A DNA stretch of 64,000 nucleotides from Ovis canadensis (Eukaryota > Chordata > Mammalia > Artiodactyla > Bovidae): assembly GCF_042477335.2 (NCBI RefSeq), contig NC_091260.1:49123001-49187000 (forward strand), in the 5' to 3' direction. Below are positions 1-12,384 of this stretch, one piece after another. The notes below the pieces were generated by a model. It had not been told where the DNA came from, ran no database searches, and worked only from the letters and a program-made list of their open reading frames with translations. The number at the start of each line of letters is the position of its first letter. The stretch's first letter is position 1. A program made the translations under genes and the position numbers.

Positions 1-342
1 GGTGTGATCGGAGACAGAAGCAGAAATGAGAAGACGGAAGAGGCAGGAAGGAAAACAAGAAAATGAGGGCAATGAAGGGAAGGCTGTGAAGTGAAGTGAA
101 GTTTCGGACCGTAGCTTATTGGTATCCAGCCGGAGGGAAGGAGATTGCAGCAGAGCAGAGTGGGGCAGTGAGGCAGGGTTCATTCCAGGTGAGGCTTTGC
201 TGCTGGTGGTGTCTTCAGTGGCTCCTTCTACCTTCCTGGTACCCCAGCCCTAGGCTCCGGTTCAGGGTAACCTCAACAGCTGAAGATGCTTAACCTCTCA
301 GAAGTGTAAGAATTTTAATAGGATTCTGGAAGTGACAGATCT

Positions 343-558
343 TGTGCTCATTCGCTTCAGTGGTGTCTGACTCTTTTCGACCCCACTGACTGGGGCCCAC
401 TAGGCTTCTCTGACCATGGGATTCTCCAGGCAATAATACTGGAGTGGGTTGCCATGCCCTTCTCCGGGGAATCATCCCTATGTAGGGATTGAACCTGTGG
501 CTCTGGGGCTCCTGCACTGCAGGCAGAATCTTTACCACTGAGCCACCTGGGAAGCCTG
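343..558 (-). mobile_element. Bov-tA-type SINE
   Basis: Read on the minus strand, it starts with the tRNA-like GGCTTCCCAGGTGGCTCAG and continues through the TCCCTACATAGGGATG, CCAGTATT and TCGAAAAGAGTC blocks of ruminant SINEs. It is diverged by several substitutions. Confidence 0.85.
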
Positions 559-1021
559 GGTCTACCAGGAAATTAACTAAATGTTAGTCTGTTGGTGGAA
601 AGGACCCTCCTTACTCAGTGCTCCTCAAATCAATTTCTAAGCTTTACTCACTGAGGATAACAGGATTTATAACCACCTAAGTACCACAGGTAGTCCCAAA
701 GAGACTCATCTACCTGCTTTGATTGACTTAGAAGTGATAGTAAATGTGGTAATAAGGATACAATTTGTAGCTAATATTCATTGCTTACTTTGTGCCAGTC
801 ATATACTCCATGCAGTCTTCCAAAAGGGATCTGAGGGATTTACCATAATAGACATTGTAAGAGAGGAGGAAAAATTATACACACACACCTTATCTGAGGA
901 AAACTGCAGCGTGTTCAACACAGTGCAATAAGAGGCTTTATAGAAATTCATTCATTCGTCTTCTCTGCCACCTTCTGATAGGTATTTTAAATAAGCCCTT
1001 TTCATAAAGAAACTGGGGAAA

Positions 1022-1296
1022 CCAAGATTTGATATTATGTCCTTGGTTTGCTTCATGGGGCAGTATTAAAAAGAAGAAAACAACCCTGTATGAATCTCTC
1101 CATTTAATGACAATAGCAATTTCAAAGGTTTCCACCAGGGAAAAAAAAAAAAAAGTCACCTCCAAGATTTGATATTATGTCTTTGGTTTGCCTTCACGGG
1201 GCAGTTTTAAAAAAAAAGAAAATAACCCTGAATGAATCTTTCCACTTACGACAATAGCAATTTCAAAGGTTTCCACCAGGAAAAAAAAAAAAAAAA
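1022..1296 (+). repeat. Tandem duplication, two units of about 140 bp
   Basis: Unit 1 (1022-1161) and unit 2 (1162-1296) both begin CCAAGATTTGATATTATGT and both end in CCAGG followed by a poly-A run of 14-16 bases. They differ at roughly ten positions, so the duplication is not recent. I do not recognise the unit as a known repeat. Confidence 0.85.
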
Positions 1297-3411
1297 TGTC
1301 GGTTCTGCCTGTCATCAAAGGATGGCTGAAACCATTGAAATGGATTGTAGTGCCCTGTTAAGACTCTGGAATATCCATCATATAAGGACCCTTATGACAA
1401 ATTTCTCTCCCAGAATGAGCCAGAAAAGACTTTCTTCAAAATAAACTCTACTTTGCCATTCCTTGCACTTAACAATAAGAGTTACAAAAATCTTCATTTC
1501 CCCCTACTTCATTTGGCTGTGAGGAAGCCTGGAGCTAAATTTTGTGCTCAAATGCTGTTGTTTGTCTTAGCCAGAAGTTTTTTTTTCCTTTTTTTTTTTT
1601 TTTTAATATTTGTTTTTCATTGTAAACCACCTGAAGTCTCCTTGGAAGAGGACTTTGGTAAAAATAAGCAAAAGACAAAATACAATCTTATTGGGGCCAT
1701 GATGAGGACATAAACCAAAATAGTTTACATAACACCCCCAAAATTTTTCTATTTGAAAGAGAATATTTTAAACAGAATCCAAGGAAGATAATATCTTTCA
1801 TAGTGTTTATTGCATTTTTCATGCCCCTCACATTACATTTCAAACTACTTTGGTTACTCAGAACATAACATGGAGAGAAAATTAGCTGATTATTCTCATG
1901 TATCTTCTTGTCATATATCTAATTAAAGTTTTGTACCTTGTCCAAAACTACTTTCTAAAATAAACCAATTTAAGTCTACATTTATCAGTCAGGCTTAAAA
2001 TGAAGAATGGCTTCACTCATTTCAACTATTCTCTGGCTAATAACTATGCTTAATTTGTAGTTTTATTTGGTTCCAAAATTTCTTCCAGGAAGAAAGCCTT
2101 TTCTTGTCCCACTGATTGATAACAGCACACGTGTTAGATCACATATCCCAAGAAGCCTGCATGTGAGCCAAGATATGAGTAATTTAATAACAAAACCCCA
2201 TCATCTCACATTTGCTGCTTTTGTGAGTGATGGATCCCTTCAAAGAACAATGCCTTTCATCTCCAAAATTTTCATTACAGGTGTGATGATGATTTTTATT
2301 TCACTTAAAGATTATTCTTATGTTTAAACGTTTCAAATGAAATCTTACTTATGAAAAAAAAAAAGAAAGACATGAACAAAATAGAAAAGCAGGGAGAATA
2401 GCTAGAAAGAAGAACACAAATCTTGGGCGTAAAATAATTAACAAGGAAATTAATTCTAGCTATCCAATATGTACTTTATGTTCAACATTTTGCTGCTTTA
2501 TTCCCATTCAATTTTAGCTTATTATATGCCTTACTTTCTTGCTTCTAATTATGTAGTCATTTCCATTTCCTTCTTTATTTGTTCAACACAAACACTAAAT
2601 AAGAACTACTGTCAGGCTCTTCATATTATACAACATAAGCATCAAACAAAACAAATTTTATGTTTTGATATTTATTTTGCAATATCTGTTTTTGGTTTAC
2701 AAACTTAATTATTATATAAAATAGTATTTACAAAACAGACTTGTCTATGACAAGGGAAATAACAATGTCAATCCGTGACACTTTAAGTTAAATTCCTTTA
2801 AGAATCCAAAGTGGTTAATCCACCTTTTATACAATCATTAAGGAAAATTTCCTACTACCAACTCAGCAGGACCATATGAAGTGCTGCAAAAACAGAGTTT
2901 CTGGTCATAATCAGAAAATTGCTAAGATATTTTTAAAGTCCCTGCTTTCTTATGGAAATATAAAATCTACTTTTTCTCATGAAAAGTGTGTGTAACATGG
3001 CTCTTCAAACCAGACCTCGGTATCGTGTGGGTCCTGGGGTGCTCCTTGAAAACTGTGGCAACTTCTTGAGTTCCCTGACTAGTGATACCGGGGTGTGCAC
3101 TGGAGGCAAGTTTTCTGAATCTAATTAAAGGTTTAAGGCATTGTTCCAGCCCCACATCCAAGTCCCTGGCAGGAGACAAGGCAATACATCCACATAGTCG
3201 TGTTTTTGTACAATTGGCAAAAGTAAGATATTTTAACCACCATCAGCTGAGACTGAGATCTCTTTCCCTTTCAGTTTCCCCCTTGTCACTTTCCCTCGGG
3301 TTGGGTGGTGCTGGAGCAGCTTGGGTGTGCTGTGTTGTTTTGTTTTTCCTTTTCCTTTGGGAGGACCACCCAAATTGCATAAATTTCTCATAAAATCTGC
3401 ATCAACGCGCC

Positions 3412-3518
3412 CCTCTGTGTGATAACAGTACCTGTTTTACAGGTATTTGTGCAGGTTAAAAGAGCTGACGGATGGTGCCAGGCACAGAGTGTATCCAATA
3501 GTTGCTAGGCATTATTAT
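3412..3518 (+). repeat. MIR-like fragment
   Basis: The order 'GATAACAGTACCTG ... GTTAAAAGAGCTGA ... GTGCCAGGCACAGAGT' resembles the 3' half of an ancient MIR SINE. It is too diverged for a firm call. Confidence 0.4.
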
Positions 3519-4238
3519 TCCCCCAAGAGTTTCTATGTCTAAGTCACAAAAGTAAGCATTCTATGTAATATGCTTTAAAAACTACGATTTTTCCCCACAA
3601 AAGGAATTTCTCCACCTCATGTAGGGGCTACATCACAATTTTCTTAGACTCTAGGCACTTGTGCCTCTTTGTTGAACCCTTTCATCCATTAAAATCTTTT
3701 TAAATGAGATAAATGTCCCAACCCACCAAGGACTCAAGAACCAGGGTAACACAAAAAGTAGCATCTTAAACAGGGGTTCAGGTACACATCCTGGAAGCCT
3801 GTTTTGCAAACAAGGTCTCAGAGATAATAGGAAGAATTAGTCTGGGCGTTTAAAATACATATGAATGAAGCTGGTCGTTAGAACACAAGTGGGGTCCATG
3901 TCTTACTGTGAAACACACACTTGCATTTAGGGAGACTACTTTTCAGTGTACCTGATGGTGTTTTTTGTGCCCATTCTAGTTACATTATCAACAGGGAAAT
4001 ATTGCCTCAGAAAATAAGGTTCGTTTTGCCAATTTAGAAATTGCTTTGGAATTTCATCCAAAGGTCTCTTATAAAAACACGCTGGCCTTTGTGCTGGTGC
4101 ATCAAATAAATCACAAATGAAACAAACAAGTTGGCTTCCTATTGAAGGTGTGTCTGCAGAGCCCTGTGACTCTGCGTGCCAGGGGCTCCATCTGGCACAT
4201 TTCTGAACTTTGCAAAATTAATTGTGCTGAAGAGAACA

Positions 4239-4302
4239 CCATCAAACGCGTCCGGCATAGAGGGTAAACATCTTCAAACCATGATTCTGCGCCATCAAAC
4301 GC
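4239..4302 (+). repeat. Pair of 11-bp direct repeats upstream of the CpG island
   Basis: CCATCAAACGC occurs at 4239-4249 and again at 4292-4302, 53 bases apart (about five helical turns). A forkhead-like GTAAACA lies between them at 4264-4270. The segment around it, about 4,080-4,460, shows no recognisable retroposon. Confidence 0.35.
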
Positions 4303-5013
4303 TCTCCAGCTAATTACATTTGGTGCATTACTCTGGACGAAAACCGAGGCCAAGTGAAACTGCGGAAATGGGAACAATGCAAGGAGGAAAAATCTCACCC
4401 CATTAAGAGATCCGTTTTTTCTCAGCACAAATAAGCCCACCACGCCTTGGAGGCAAGACTAGATGACTCCGAATGCCCCCGCAGGCCCTCTCTGGCCGAG
4501 CGAGCCCTGCGTGGGCAGGAGGAAAGTGACCGGAGTGGCAGCGCCCCAGCCCTTGGAGCATTATAAGTTATTCATAAAATCTAAGCAATCGCTCCCCGTG
4601 TCGTTCCCTCCGCCCCCAACCATCCGCGCCCCGGCATAGAGGCTAGTTTTCAAGTGTATTTACAAAGGAAGCTAAAACACGGCCGCAGGTCGTCCTCTCC
4701 TCCATGCAGTGTTTGCAATGCGCTTTGACAGCGTCTCGAGAGCCGCTCTCCTTGCAGGGCCGCCGCGCGCTAGGCCGGCCTTCCCGACCATTTGCACGGG
4801 CCAGGCCGCTCCTCTCCCCGACTCTTCCGTGACCTTCCGAGATGGGCCTCGCGACGGGACTCTCCGCGGAAGCACCACCCTCGGCGCTGGAGCCCCGCGC
4901 GCGGCCGCTCTCCTCCGGCTCCAGGGGGCGGCCCCGCGAAAAGCGCCGGACGCGCGCGGCCCCGCCGAGGGGCGACGGCGGGGGCGCGCGGGCGGCTTCC
5001 GGCGGGGGTGCGC

Positions 5014-5036
5014 GGGGCGGGGCCGGGGGCGGGGCC
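5014..5036 (+). promoter_or_regulatory. Tandem GC boxes (Sp1/KLF type)
   Basis: Two adjacent GGGGCGGGGCC cores lie at 5014-5024 and 5026-5036. In a TATA-less island such boxes usually sit within about 100 bases upstream of dispersed start sites. That fits an exon 1 starting somewhere near 5,080-5,150. Confidence 0.55.
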
Positions 5037-5099
5037 GGGACCCGGGTAGCGGCGCCCCCCGCCGAGCGGCGTGCAGGCACCGCCCCCGCGCGCCGCAGT

Positions 5100-5380
5100 C
5101 GGGGCTGGAGCGTCTCGCCAGTAGTGGTGGCCGTTACTGTTGCCTCCGCGCGTCCGTGGCGGCGGCGGCGTCCCCCGGAGCTCGCGGAGGGCAGCGGGCC
5201 GCCCCTCGCCCGCGGCCGCCTGCAGCAGCCCTGCTCTGGGACTGGGGGAGGCGAGACGGCGGAGGCGGCGGGTGGTGCCCGGCCCCCCTCCTCTACGCCT
5301 CCAGCCCACGGGCGACTGCGAACTCCGGCAGCCCCCGGGCGGCGGCCGAGGATGGCTAGATAGCGGCGCGCAAGCGGCCC
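5100..5380 (+). other. LIFR: Probable non-coding exon 1 (5' UTR) of LIFR
   Basis: The right border is a strong donor, GGCCC|GTGAGT, with GT at 5381-5382. The left border (start site) is a guess placed just downstream of the GC boxes. The exon would splice to the acceptor at 28,993-28,994, giving a 5' UTR that ends in AACTGATTGCAGCGCACAG before ATG. It holds a three-codon upstream ORF at 5352-5363. Human LIFR likewise has a non-coding first exon. Alternative first exons within the 23.6-kb intron cannot be excluded. Confidence 0.6.
5352..5363 (+). promoter_or_regulatory. Three-codon upstream ORF (Met-Ala-Arg-stop) in exon 1
   Basis: ATGGCTAGATAG begins with an ATG that has A at -3 and G at +4, the favoured Kozak context. 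It stops after three codons, 17 bases before the exon 1 donor. If exon 1 is spliced as proposed, this is a minimal uORF in the LIFR leader that could damp initiation at the main ATG. Confidence 0.5.
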
Positions 5381-7019
5381 GTGAGTACTGGGAGCGGGTG
5401 GGCGCGGCGCGAGGCGCGGGGAGTGGGAGCCGCGGACCCCGGAGCCGGGTCGCCTGGGCGCATCGTCGCCGGCGCCGGGCGGCCGGCGCGGGGCTGGGGG
5501 CAGCGCTTCGGCCGGCTTTGGCCCCTGGGTCCGGGAGCGCTTGAGAGGAGTGACCCGGGCGGGGGATGGGGCGCACCAGGTCTCGCCGCTCTCCGCGCCC
5601 TTGGGCCACCCGGGCTCCAGGAGGACGCCGACTCCCCGGCCGCGAACTTCTGCCGCACGTAGGGCAGTAAGTTCTGAGGCCACAGGCTACCTGGGGGATG
5701 GGAAGGAGCTTTAATTTTTATTTTTCTTAAGTGATGTAATCAACCAAGTGACCCCCTTGCCTTATCTCTTCATTAAAGCCAGTTCGCTGTCCCTTCTGTA
5801 TTCATGGTGTATTTGATTTACCTTTATTTTATGTGCTTGTATCCGAAGGTGCTATACTGATTGAATCCAGAGTTTAAGGAGTTGACCGTCAAACTTAGGC
5901 TTCATAATAGATTCCAGTTTTAAATGGATCGTTTCAAAAGACAGAGCTGGAATCATGAGTTCTGACCGACAGAAAATTCTGCACTTCACATGTTGTGAAT
6001 TTACACCTTGAATAATGTGATTCTGGTTTCCACCTTCTGCATCCCCACCTTTGGCTACCAAAAATATATGAGGTGTTTTATTTGCGGTTGGGTACCTCTG
6101 TGCTCCTTTTTGTGTGGGTGTGTTATTGCACTCAAATATTGATATAGCATATATGCTGCTACTGAATAGCATTTGTATGGAAATGAATTTCTCTGCATTT
6201 TTTACTGTGTTCATTTAAGATACGTTTTTTTGACAGAAAGGTTTCAGCTTAAAGTTTGCCTTCTGATTTGTTTTCAGTTTCAGATTTGTATTTAATTAAA
6301 AAAATTTGCTTGGGGTAAAATGAAGTGACTTAGTAGTATCATTTGGTCAGGGGTCCAAAAATGATTCCTAAATTAAATTTAAAGCAAATTCCCCTTCCTA
6401 GAAAAGTGAAAGCGTTTGTTTAGTGTAAATGATGCTTGTCCCTTCCCTTAAATGCTGATTTTGCCACAGATCTGAAATCACATTTCACTAATATCAGAGG
6501 GTTCCTTGTCTTAGCCTGGCTGGGGAAAGGAAACCTAAGTATAGAGTATGTTTTTAAAAACACTGTCCTCTTACTTGTTTCACAGGTTGACTTTCTGTTT
6601 TATAGCCAAGGGGAAACTGTTGATTTGGAGACTTCATTAGGTAGTTACAAGCTCGATTTAAATATCCCTTCCAAGAATTGAATTGAGGTTTATTTGCTTT
6701 GTAATAGGTGAGATCACAAGCTCGCCTCTCTAATTGCTGGAGAGTTGGGTTCTTTTCTGGGAAATAAGGATCAAGAACTTTGCTGTCAAAGAGAACAAAC
6801 TTCTGTGATTTTTGAAACCTTTCGCTTATTGATGGTCATTGTTCAGTAATATGTTGGCAGTGATATAAATTATTATAACATTAAAATTTACCGCCATTAT
6901 TTGTGGGACCAGCTGCTTATGCATCCTCTAGAAGATTCAGCATGTATAAAAAGCTATGGAGTGAAAAGTGTATCTCCTCTCCCCAACTCCCCGACCCCTA
7001 CTGCACCCTGTTCTCCCCA

Positions 7020-7290
7020 GGACCCTGTGTATATCTTTCCAGATAAAGCCTATGCTAGTATAAACATTTTGTCTGTGTTCTTTTTATTTGTCTTTCCACA
7101 ATTGAGGACACATTGTATGCTCGGTCCTGCACCAGCTCCCCCCCTCCCCTTCCCTCCTGGCAGAGTACTAAATCTTGGCAGCCTCTAACATCAGTACCTA
7201 AGAGCTGTCTCATTCTCCAACAGCTGCGGAGTACTCCATTAAGGATGAGCCATCATTTATTTAACCTCTGCTTTATTGAGGTATGTGTAG
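7020..7290 (+). repeat. L1-derived fragment (old)
   Basis: The end of this stretch (CAGCTGCGGAGTACTCCATT, then ATGAGCCATCATTTATTTAACC) matches the 'pressure-test' phrase common in old L1 3' regions (CATAGTATTCCATT ... ATTTATTTAACC). The left limit is uncertain. Confidence 0.4.
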
Positions 7291-8165
7291 TAGATGGTTT
7301 CTGCTATTTTCCTATAGAACTGTTGTAAAACATTAGTTTCTGAGGTTTTTAAGTGAATTTCAATTATTCCCAAAGGCAGTGGTAACTTATTTCTTTGCAT
7401 CATATTCCAGGAAATGAATGCCCCTTCTCTTCAGTGTGCACTCTTTCCTTTTATATAATTTCCAAGTGATCCGTAAGGGTCTCTGGTGTCTTTGTGGTGA
7501 AGCATGAGCCACCAGGGCCAATTACTAAGGTGGCATTCCTTGATTAACACCTTAGCTCTTTGTCTCAACAAAAGAAATAGAAGAACAGATATAAAATTTT
7601 AAGAATAATCTGTAAGAAAAATTCTTAGGAGTTTAAATATTTTGAACATAGAGAAGAGGCTTATACCTTTGGTTAGGTTGGAGATAAAGGCAGGTCGTGT
7701 TTCGTAAAACTTGTTTGCCATTAGGCACCAACACCCCTGCCTTCTGCAAATGATCACTGGTATCTCATATTTTAATGTTGCTATAATATGTTTATAAATT
7801 GTACACTTTGGGAGAAGGTTGCTCGTAACTCTTAAGGAGGAGTATGCGTTCAGAAAATATTTGGCCCTTTTAAATTAAAAATTGAGGTCTTTTAGAGTGC
7901 TTTTAAAACAATAAATTATAGAAGTAAGACTAATGCTAGCTAGCAGTTGAACCAAATGCATTACAAAAATTTGAGTATTATTCAGTGTTGAGCTTTATAT
8001 TTCCATTATGCTTATTTTAGAGCTAATGTAAGAAGCTATAATAATCCTTTTTTTTAAATGACCAAGGAAACCTTTTCATGTTTAAGGTGTTTTGTTTTTC
8101 CTTTGTTATTTAGTACCTGTCATTGTACTAAACTGCTAATATTGGCTGTATTTGCTCTTCTTAAA

Positions 8166-8760
8166 TAAGTATTTACTGAGCATGTGTTACATCCCAGGCA
8201 ATTTCTAGAGACTAAGAATGTAGTAATGCGCAGGATAGAGACCCCATTCTAATGAGTCCACCTGTTAGTGAGGGAGATGGATAAAAAGCAGAGAAGCAAT
8301 AAAGACAGTAAGGTCTGAGTGAGACATGCTGGCAGAGTGATAAAAGAGGGTTGCTGGGATAAAGAGGGGGCAGGTGGGGCCACTGTTTTAGACCGAGCAG
8401 CTCTGGAAGCCTCTCTGAGGTGAAGTTTAAACTGAGAGTTGAGTGTGTTCTTGGAGATCTGGAGGAGTGGTGGTTCAGGCAGAGGGCATGGCTTGTGCAA
8501 AGGCCAGGCAGTGGGACCGAGCCTCGCACACCAGAGGAACAGACGGCCGCCAGTGTGGCTGGAGTTTCTTATCGAAAAGTGGCTGGTGGGAGAGAGCAGG
8601 CACTGCGATGGGTGTCCTGGGCATTTGCAAATGGCAAGGAAGGTTCAATGGCGTGGGAGACAGACCTTGGATGGCGGGGTTCCTCCACCTGCTGGACGCT
8701 CCAGGAGAGCAGTTGTGGACCTGCTGCTTCTTCATTGCTTAGCCTGGGTCATAATGTGCT
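8166..8760 (+). repeat. Ancient mammalian interspersed repeat, family uncertain
   Basis: It has the typical order: 'tatttactgagcatgtgtta', a tract about numbers of bases set apart by 'gagggagatggataaaaagc', then 'ttcaggcagagggcatggct' and 'gtgcaaaggccaggcagtg'. The same kind of sequence recurs near 14.64, 18.75, 20.93 and 58.9 kb. I recognise it as old repeat DNA but cannot name the family with confidence. Confidence 0.45.
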
Positions 8761-11509
8761 GTGAATATTGAGAGAATTAACTAATAATTAGAGAGTTTAA
8801 GAAATAATCTTGTCTGGTTTTTCTCAAAATACTTAGATTTGGGAGTATTTAAGCTAAGTCTTCCCCATCTTGGCTGTGGCCCTTGACATTACCAGATCCA
8901 TCCCACTGTTAAAGCATCTTCTCAGATTGTTGCTTTACGTGAGTTGCATTTTGTTTCTGTTCCTGAAATTAAACTATGAAGCCTTAAAAATGTGTGTATT
9001 TTCCAGGACATTATAGTGATTTCTGAGTAATTCAGTCAGAAGTTCCATCTTTGATTTCAGTGTATTAGCCCTTTGCTTAAGTGTAAAAATTTCAGAGAGG
9101 CCTTTTTTAGTATAGTGAATGTTTGAATTCTTTGGGGGCAGATTACAGACTAATGAGCCCATAAAATATATGTACTTTCTGCAGGTACTTTTATTCTCAC
9201 AGGAAGAATGTGTGCCTGTTCTATTTTAGGGAGTATCAGGAACTGTGGTATTTCCTCTTCCCAACTTCTAATCTGTGTGTCATTCTAAATATATGTTCCT
9301 TTAGATTAATTGAAATCTTGGGAATTGAGTGTTGTGCCAAGCAATTGTTGTAGATGCCTAATTAGAATCTGTTGTCTTTTTCTTAACTGTGACTTTTGAG
9401 GTCCTGTCCAACATCAGGAGCTGTGATCTTGCAGACTGAGGGGATTTGATATTTTTATTTCCTGTTTGAATTGGTTGATACCTGAACCCAATAAGCTGCT
9501 CCCATGTAAGATAATTATATCTTCCAGCATTCTTGCATAAGCTCTGTGCACATGCTATGTGAAGGATGGATTCTGTGACTTTGAAATCTTAAATCAAGTT
9601 CCTTCTGTCTTTTGTCAGTCTCCTTGCAGCAAAAACCCTTCAAGCAAACTAGCAGACGCCCGTAAGCATCTGTTTTGTAGGTCACTGGAACATGTACCGG
9701 CCTAGGTGCTTGAGTCAAAGTGCAGGTGCTGCTACCTTTACATTTCCTTTGTGAACTGTAGAGATGGCAGGACTTCAGGCTGACTTTACACTCTCTACAA
9801 TTGACAACGCATACATGCTTACCTGTCCTGGCTGCTCCTGTTTGCTTCTGTGGGCAGAGGTTGTATGTATCAGTTACTGTCTTATGCTTTTATGTTGGAA
9901 GTTGAAGAAAACCTTTTAGTAGGTGAGTTTTTCCCATACTTTTGCAGAAATGTGAGAAAACCTTGCCTCTGCACATTCTTCTGGTTTGTAGGGCAGGTAC
10001 AGAGGAAGACTTGGAATCACGCACCCAAAGCTGAGAATCTGCACCTGTATTATTAAGTGGTAGTATCCTGAAAGACCCCAGAAAGGTGCTAATGCTTGTA
10101 GAAAGTGTGTGGTTCTTCTCTAAGGGTGACTTGGGATACTGAGGCCCCTTGCCTTCCTCTCACAGCTCGCAGAAGCAGGCTTCTCATAGGAGACCCTGGA
10201 TTGGAGGACAGTTGAAATGGTGGTGGTGGGAACATGTGGTGGAAAGTAACAAGTGGTGGCGGACGGCATGCCCCCATTTCTCCTGTTAGAAATGCTGGTG
10301 GGGCAGTGAGCTGTAGACATTCTGTAGACGGAACGTGCCTGTGACTTGGGGGTGAGAGTAAGCTGGAGCGAGATGAGACTCCACCACCACAACCCCAGTG
10401 CTGCAGCTGCCAGCACGCCACCTTAAAGCTGGGTGCCAGCCTTCCCAGCCACAGGCTTGGAGACCAGCCGCCACACCTCTGGCTCCTGTTTCACGTTTCA
10501 TGCTGTGGTATTTATAGTGCAGTGCAAAAGCGAAGGACACAAGAACATTTTCAGATCCTTTTCAGAGAAACAGTTAAATTGGGAGCATAAATCTTCATCT
10601 GAGTGAAACCTGATCCTGTATTATCCCTTGAAGTTACCTGGATCGCCAGAGTTTTACTCTATATGTAAAATTTGGGAGGAAGGGACTGACGGCCTGATTC
10701 TGATTTCTAAGGAAGGACTATATGTAGTCCTATATATGGCTTAAAATCCAAAGTACTGACAGCAATAGGAGCTTAAGCATTCAAACAAAACCAAAGAAGG
10801 TATAGAATTTAAGAGCCAGAAAGGGCCTTGGATCTTCTGGTCAACTGTAAGTTTACTGCTAAAGAAACCAAGCCCCAGAGGTGTTTTCATTTGCCTAAGA
10901 ATCCAGTAGTTCCAGACTGGCATTGTGACTATGATTTGCTAATTCCTAACTGCAGGGCTCTGCGCTCTACTCTGGAACAGCAGGGGATCCGTGGGGTTCG
11001 CTGCTGTGTCTCCATAGAACAGTGCCCAGCCCACAGTAGACATTCAGGTATTTATTGACTAAGTGAATATACAAGAGTTTTGAGAACTTAAGATTGCACC
11101 TTAACTATAAGATGGTACTTACAAAATTTGAGAGAATATACAATAATTGTGAATTTCTTTTTTTGTAAACAATAGAGCATGTTACTATTAGAGCCCAACA
11201 GTGAAGCCTGATATTAACCAGGTGGGCAAACAAAGATGTGGAGTCTTACTAGCTTGGCATTTTTCAGAGCCCAGTGTCACTAGATTTTTTTTTTTTTTTA
11301 ACATTGATTCTGTTCATTCTGCTGGGATCTGCTGTCAGAGTTTTATATTTTGTATTTGAAAACATGTGTAATGTAAAATCCAACATTTATTGTCCACATT
11401 GTTTGCTATTTTTCTCGATATGTTTTATCAATAGTTTCACTGTTTTAAAACTTAGAGCCATATAGGGATTTGACTGTTCAGAAACAAACCTTGCTAACTA
11501 TTAGGTTTG

Positions 11510-12130
11510 GGGGATTGTCACTTTCGAATGCTGCTGGTGGGTATATTCAATTGTTACAACTTTCCAGGAGGGTAATTTTGCATTACTCATCGAAAGCCTC
11601 AAAAATGTGCCATGTCCCTTAGTCAGGCATTTCCACCACTAGGAATTTAAACTAAGAGGAAAAAAAAATAAAGCCTGTGTATGGAGACCAATCTATAGCA
11701 GTGGTTCTCGCCTACATAGGCATGTGGGCCCCATGTTCCTGTCAGTCGCTTTCTCCTGGCACAGTGATTCTTCCCTTGATGGGAAGCCCACGTAGTGGGG
11801 TATCTCAGAATTGGGCGGGGGAGTCCTCTCCCAAATTAGGAAAAACCTCATCTCCAAGTTCTGGTGACCTCCATGAAAAGTACACCAAAAAACCCAACCT
11901 CTAATTTGCAAAAATGATTTTTGCAGCTTCATTTATGATAGTTATAAACTAGAAACAAATGCTCAATAATAGGGATATTGATTACATAAATTGTGGCATA
12001 CACATGTAATGGAAAACCCTTTCTTCATTGACACTGAGGTAGGGAAGTATTTATTGATGTAGAAAGATATTCTGAGTTTGTAAACTGAAAAAGCAAATTG
12101 CAAAGCAGTATGTGTAACTTGATCTAGGAG
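11510..12130 (+). repeat. L1/HAL1-type fragment with an internal insertion
   Basis: The left part reads 'ATGCTGCTGGTGGGTATATTC' in form and the right part has 'AACTAGAAACAAATGCTCAA' and 'AAATTGTGGCATACACATGT', the usual order of an old L1 3' region. About 200 unrelated bases (roughly 11,690-11,890) interrupt it, beginning with a MER5-like CAGTGGTTCTCGCC. Confidence 0.55.
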
Positions 12131-12384
12131 TGTTTTTTTTAGGTCTTGGAGAAAGAGGCAGAGAGAGAGCTCAAGCAAGCGAGTTAGAGCCTCAGTTTTC
12201 TACCTGTTATGTAGGAAAATGCCAGGAAGACTATACACCAAATGCTGTGTGTTTGTGTTGAAAGTACAGGTGACTCCTGTTTTTAGAGTCTAGCGGGCTC
12301 CAGTCTATAGGGGTCGCCAAAGAGTCAGACAAGACTTAACGACTAAACAACAACCATTTTTGGTTTCCTGGATTTCCAACATTT

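Larger units (their letters stand above)
1..4642. other. Upstream intergenic region
   Basis: I see no exon or conserved protein frame here. It holds one minus-strand SINE (343-558), a 140-bp tandem duplication (1022-1296), poly-T runs near 1,580-1,605 and a weak MIR-like stretch (about 3,412-3,518). The rest, including 1,300-3,400 and 3,520-4,240, is AT-rich sequence I cannot assign. Confidence 0.6.
4680..5665. promoter_or_regulatory. LIFR: CpG island promoter of LIFR
   Basis: This is about 1 kb of very GC-rich, CpG-dense DNA in an otherwise AT-rich window. It contains GC boxes, no obvious TATA box, and a splice donor near its 3' side. It lies upstream of, and on the same strand as, the LIFR coding exons and is the only CpG island seen, so it is the likely housekeeping-type promoter. 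Such islands often fire in both directions. Human LIFR has a divergent lncRNA (LIFR-AS1), so a minus-strand transcript running toward position 1 is plausible here but is not shown by the sequence. The long open frames on both strands inside the island are expected from GC bias and are not called as genes. Confidence 0.85.

Noticed and set aside
4643..5683. Long open frames on both strands (up to 346 codons) in the GC-rich block
   Set aside because: Composition is proline/arginine/alanine/glycine-rich on both strands with no domain; this is what a CpG island produces by chance. It overlaps the promoter and exon 1.
8212..8771. Cluster of overlapping frames of about 100 codons on both strands
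   Set aside because: All fall in an old interspersed repeat with low stop density; no family resemblance or splice context.
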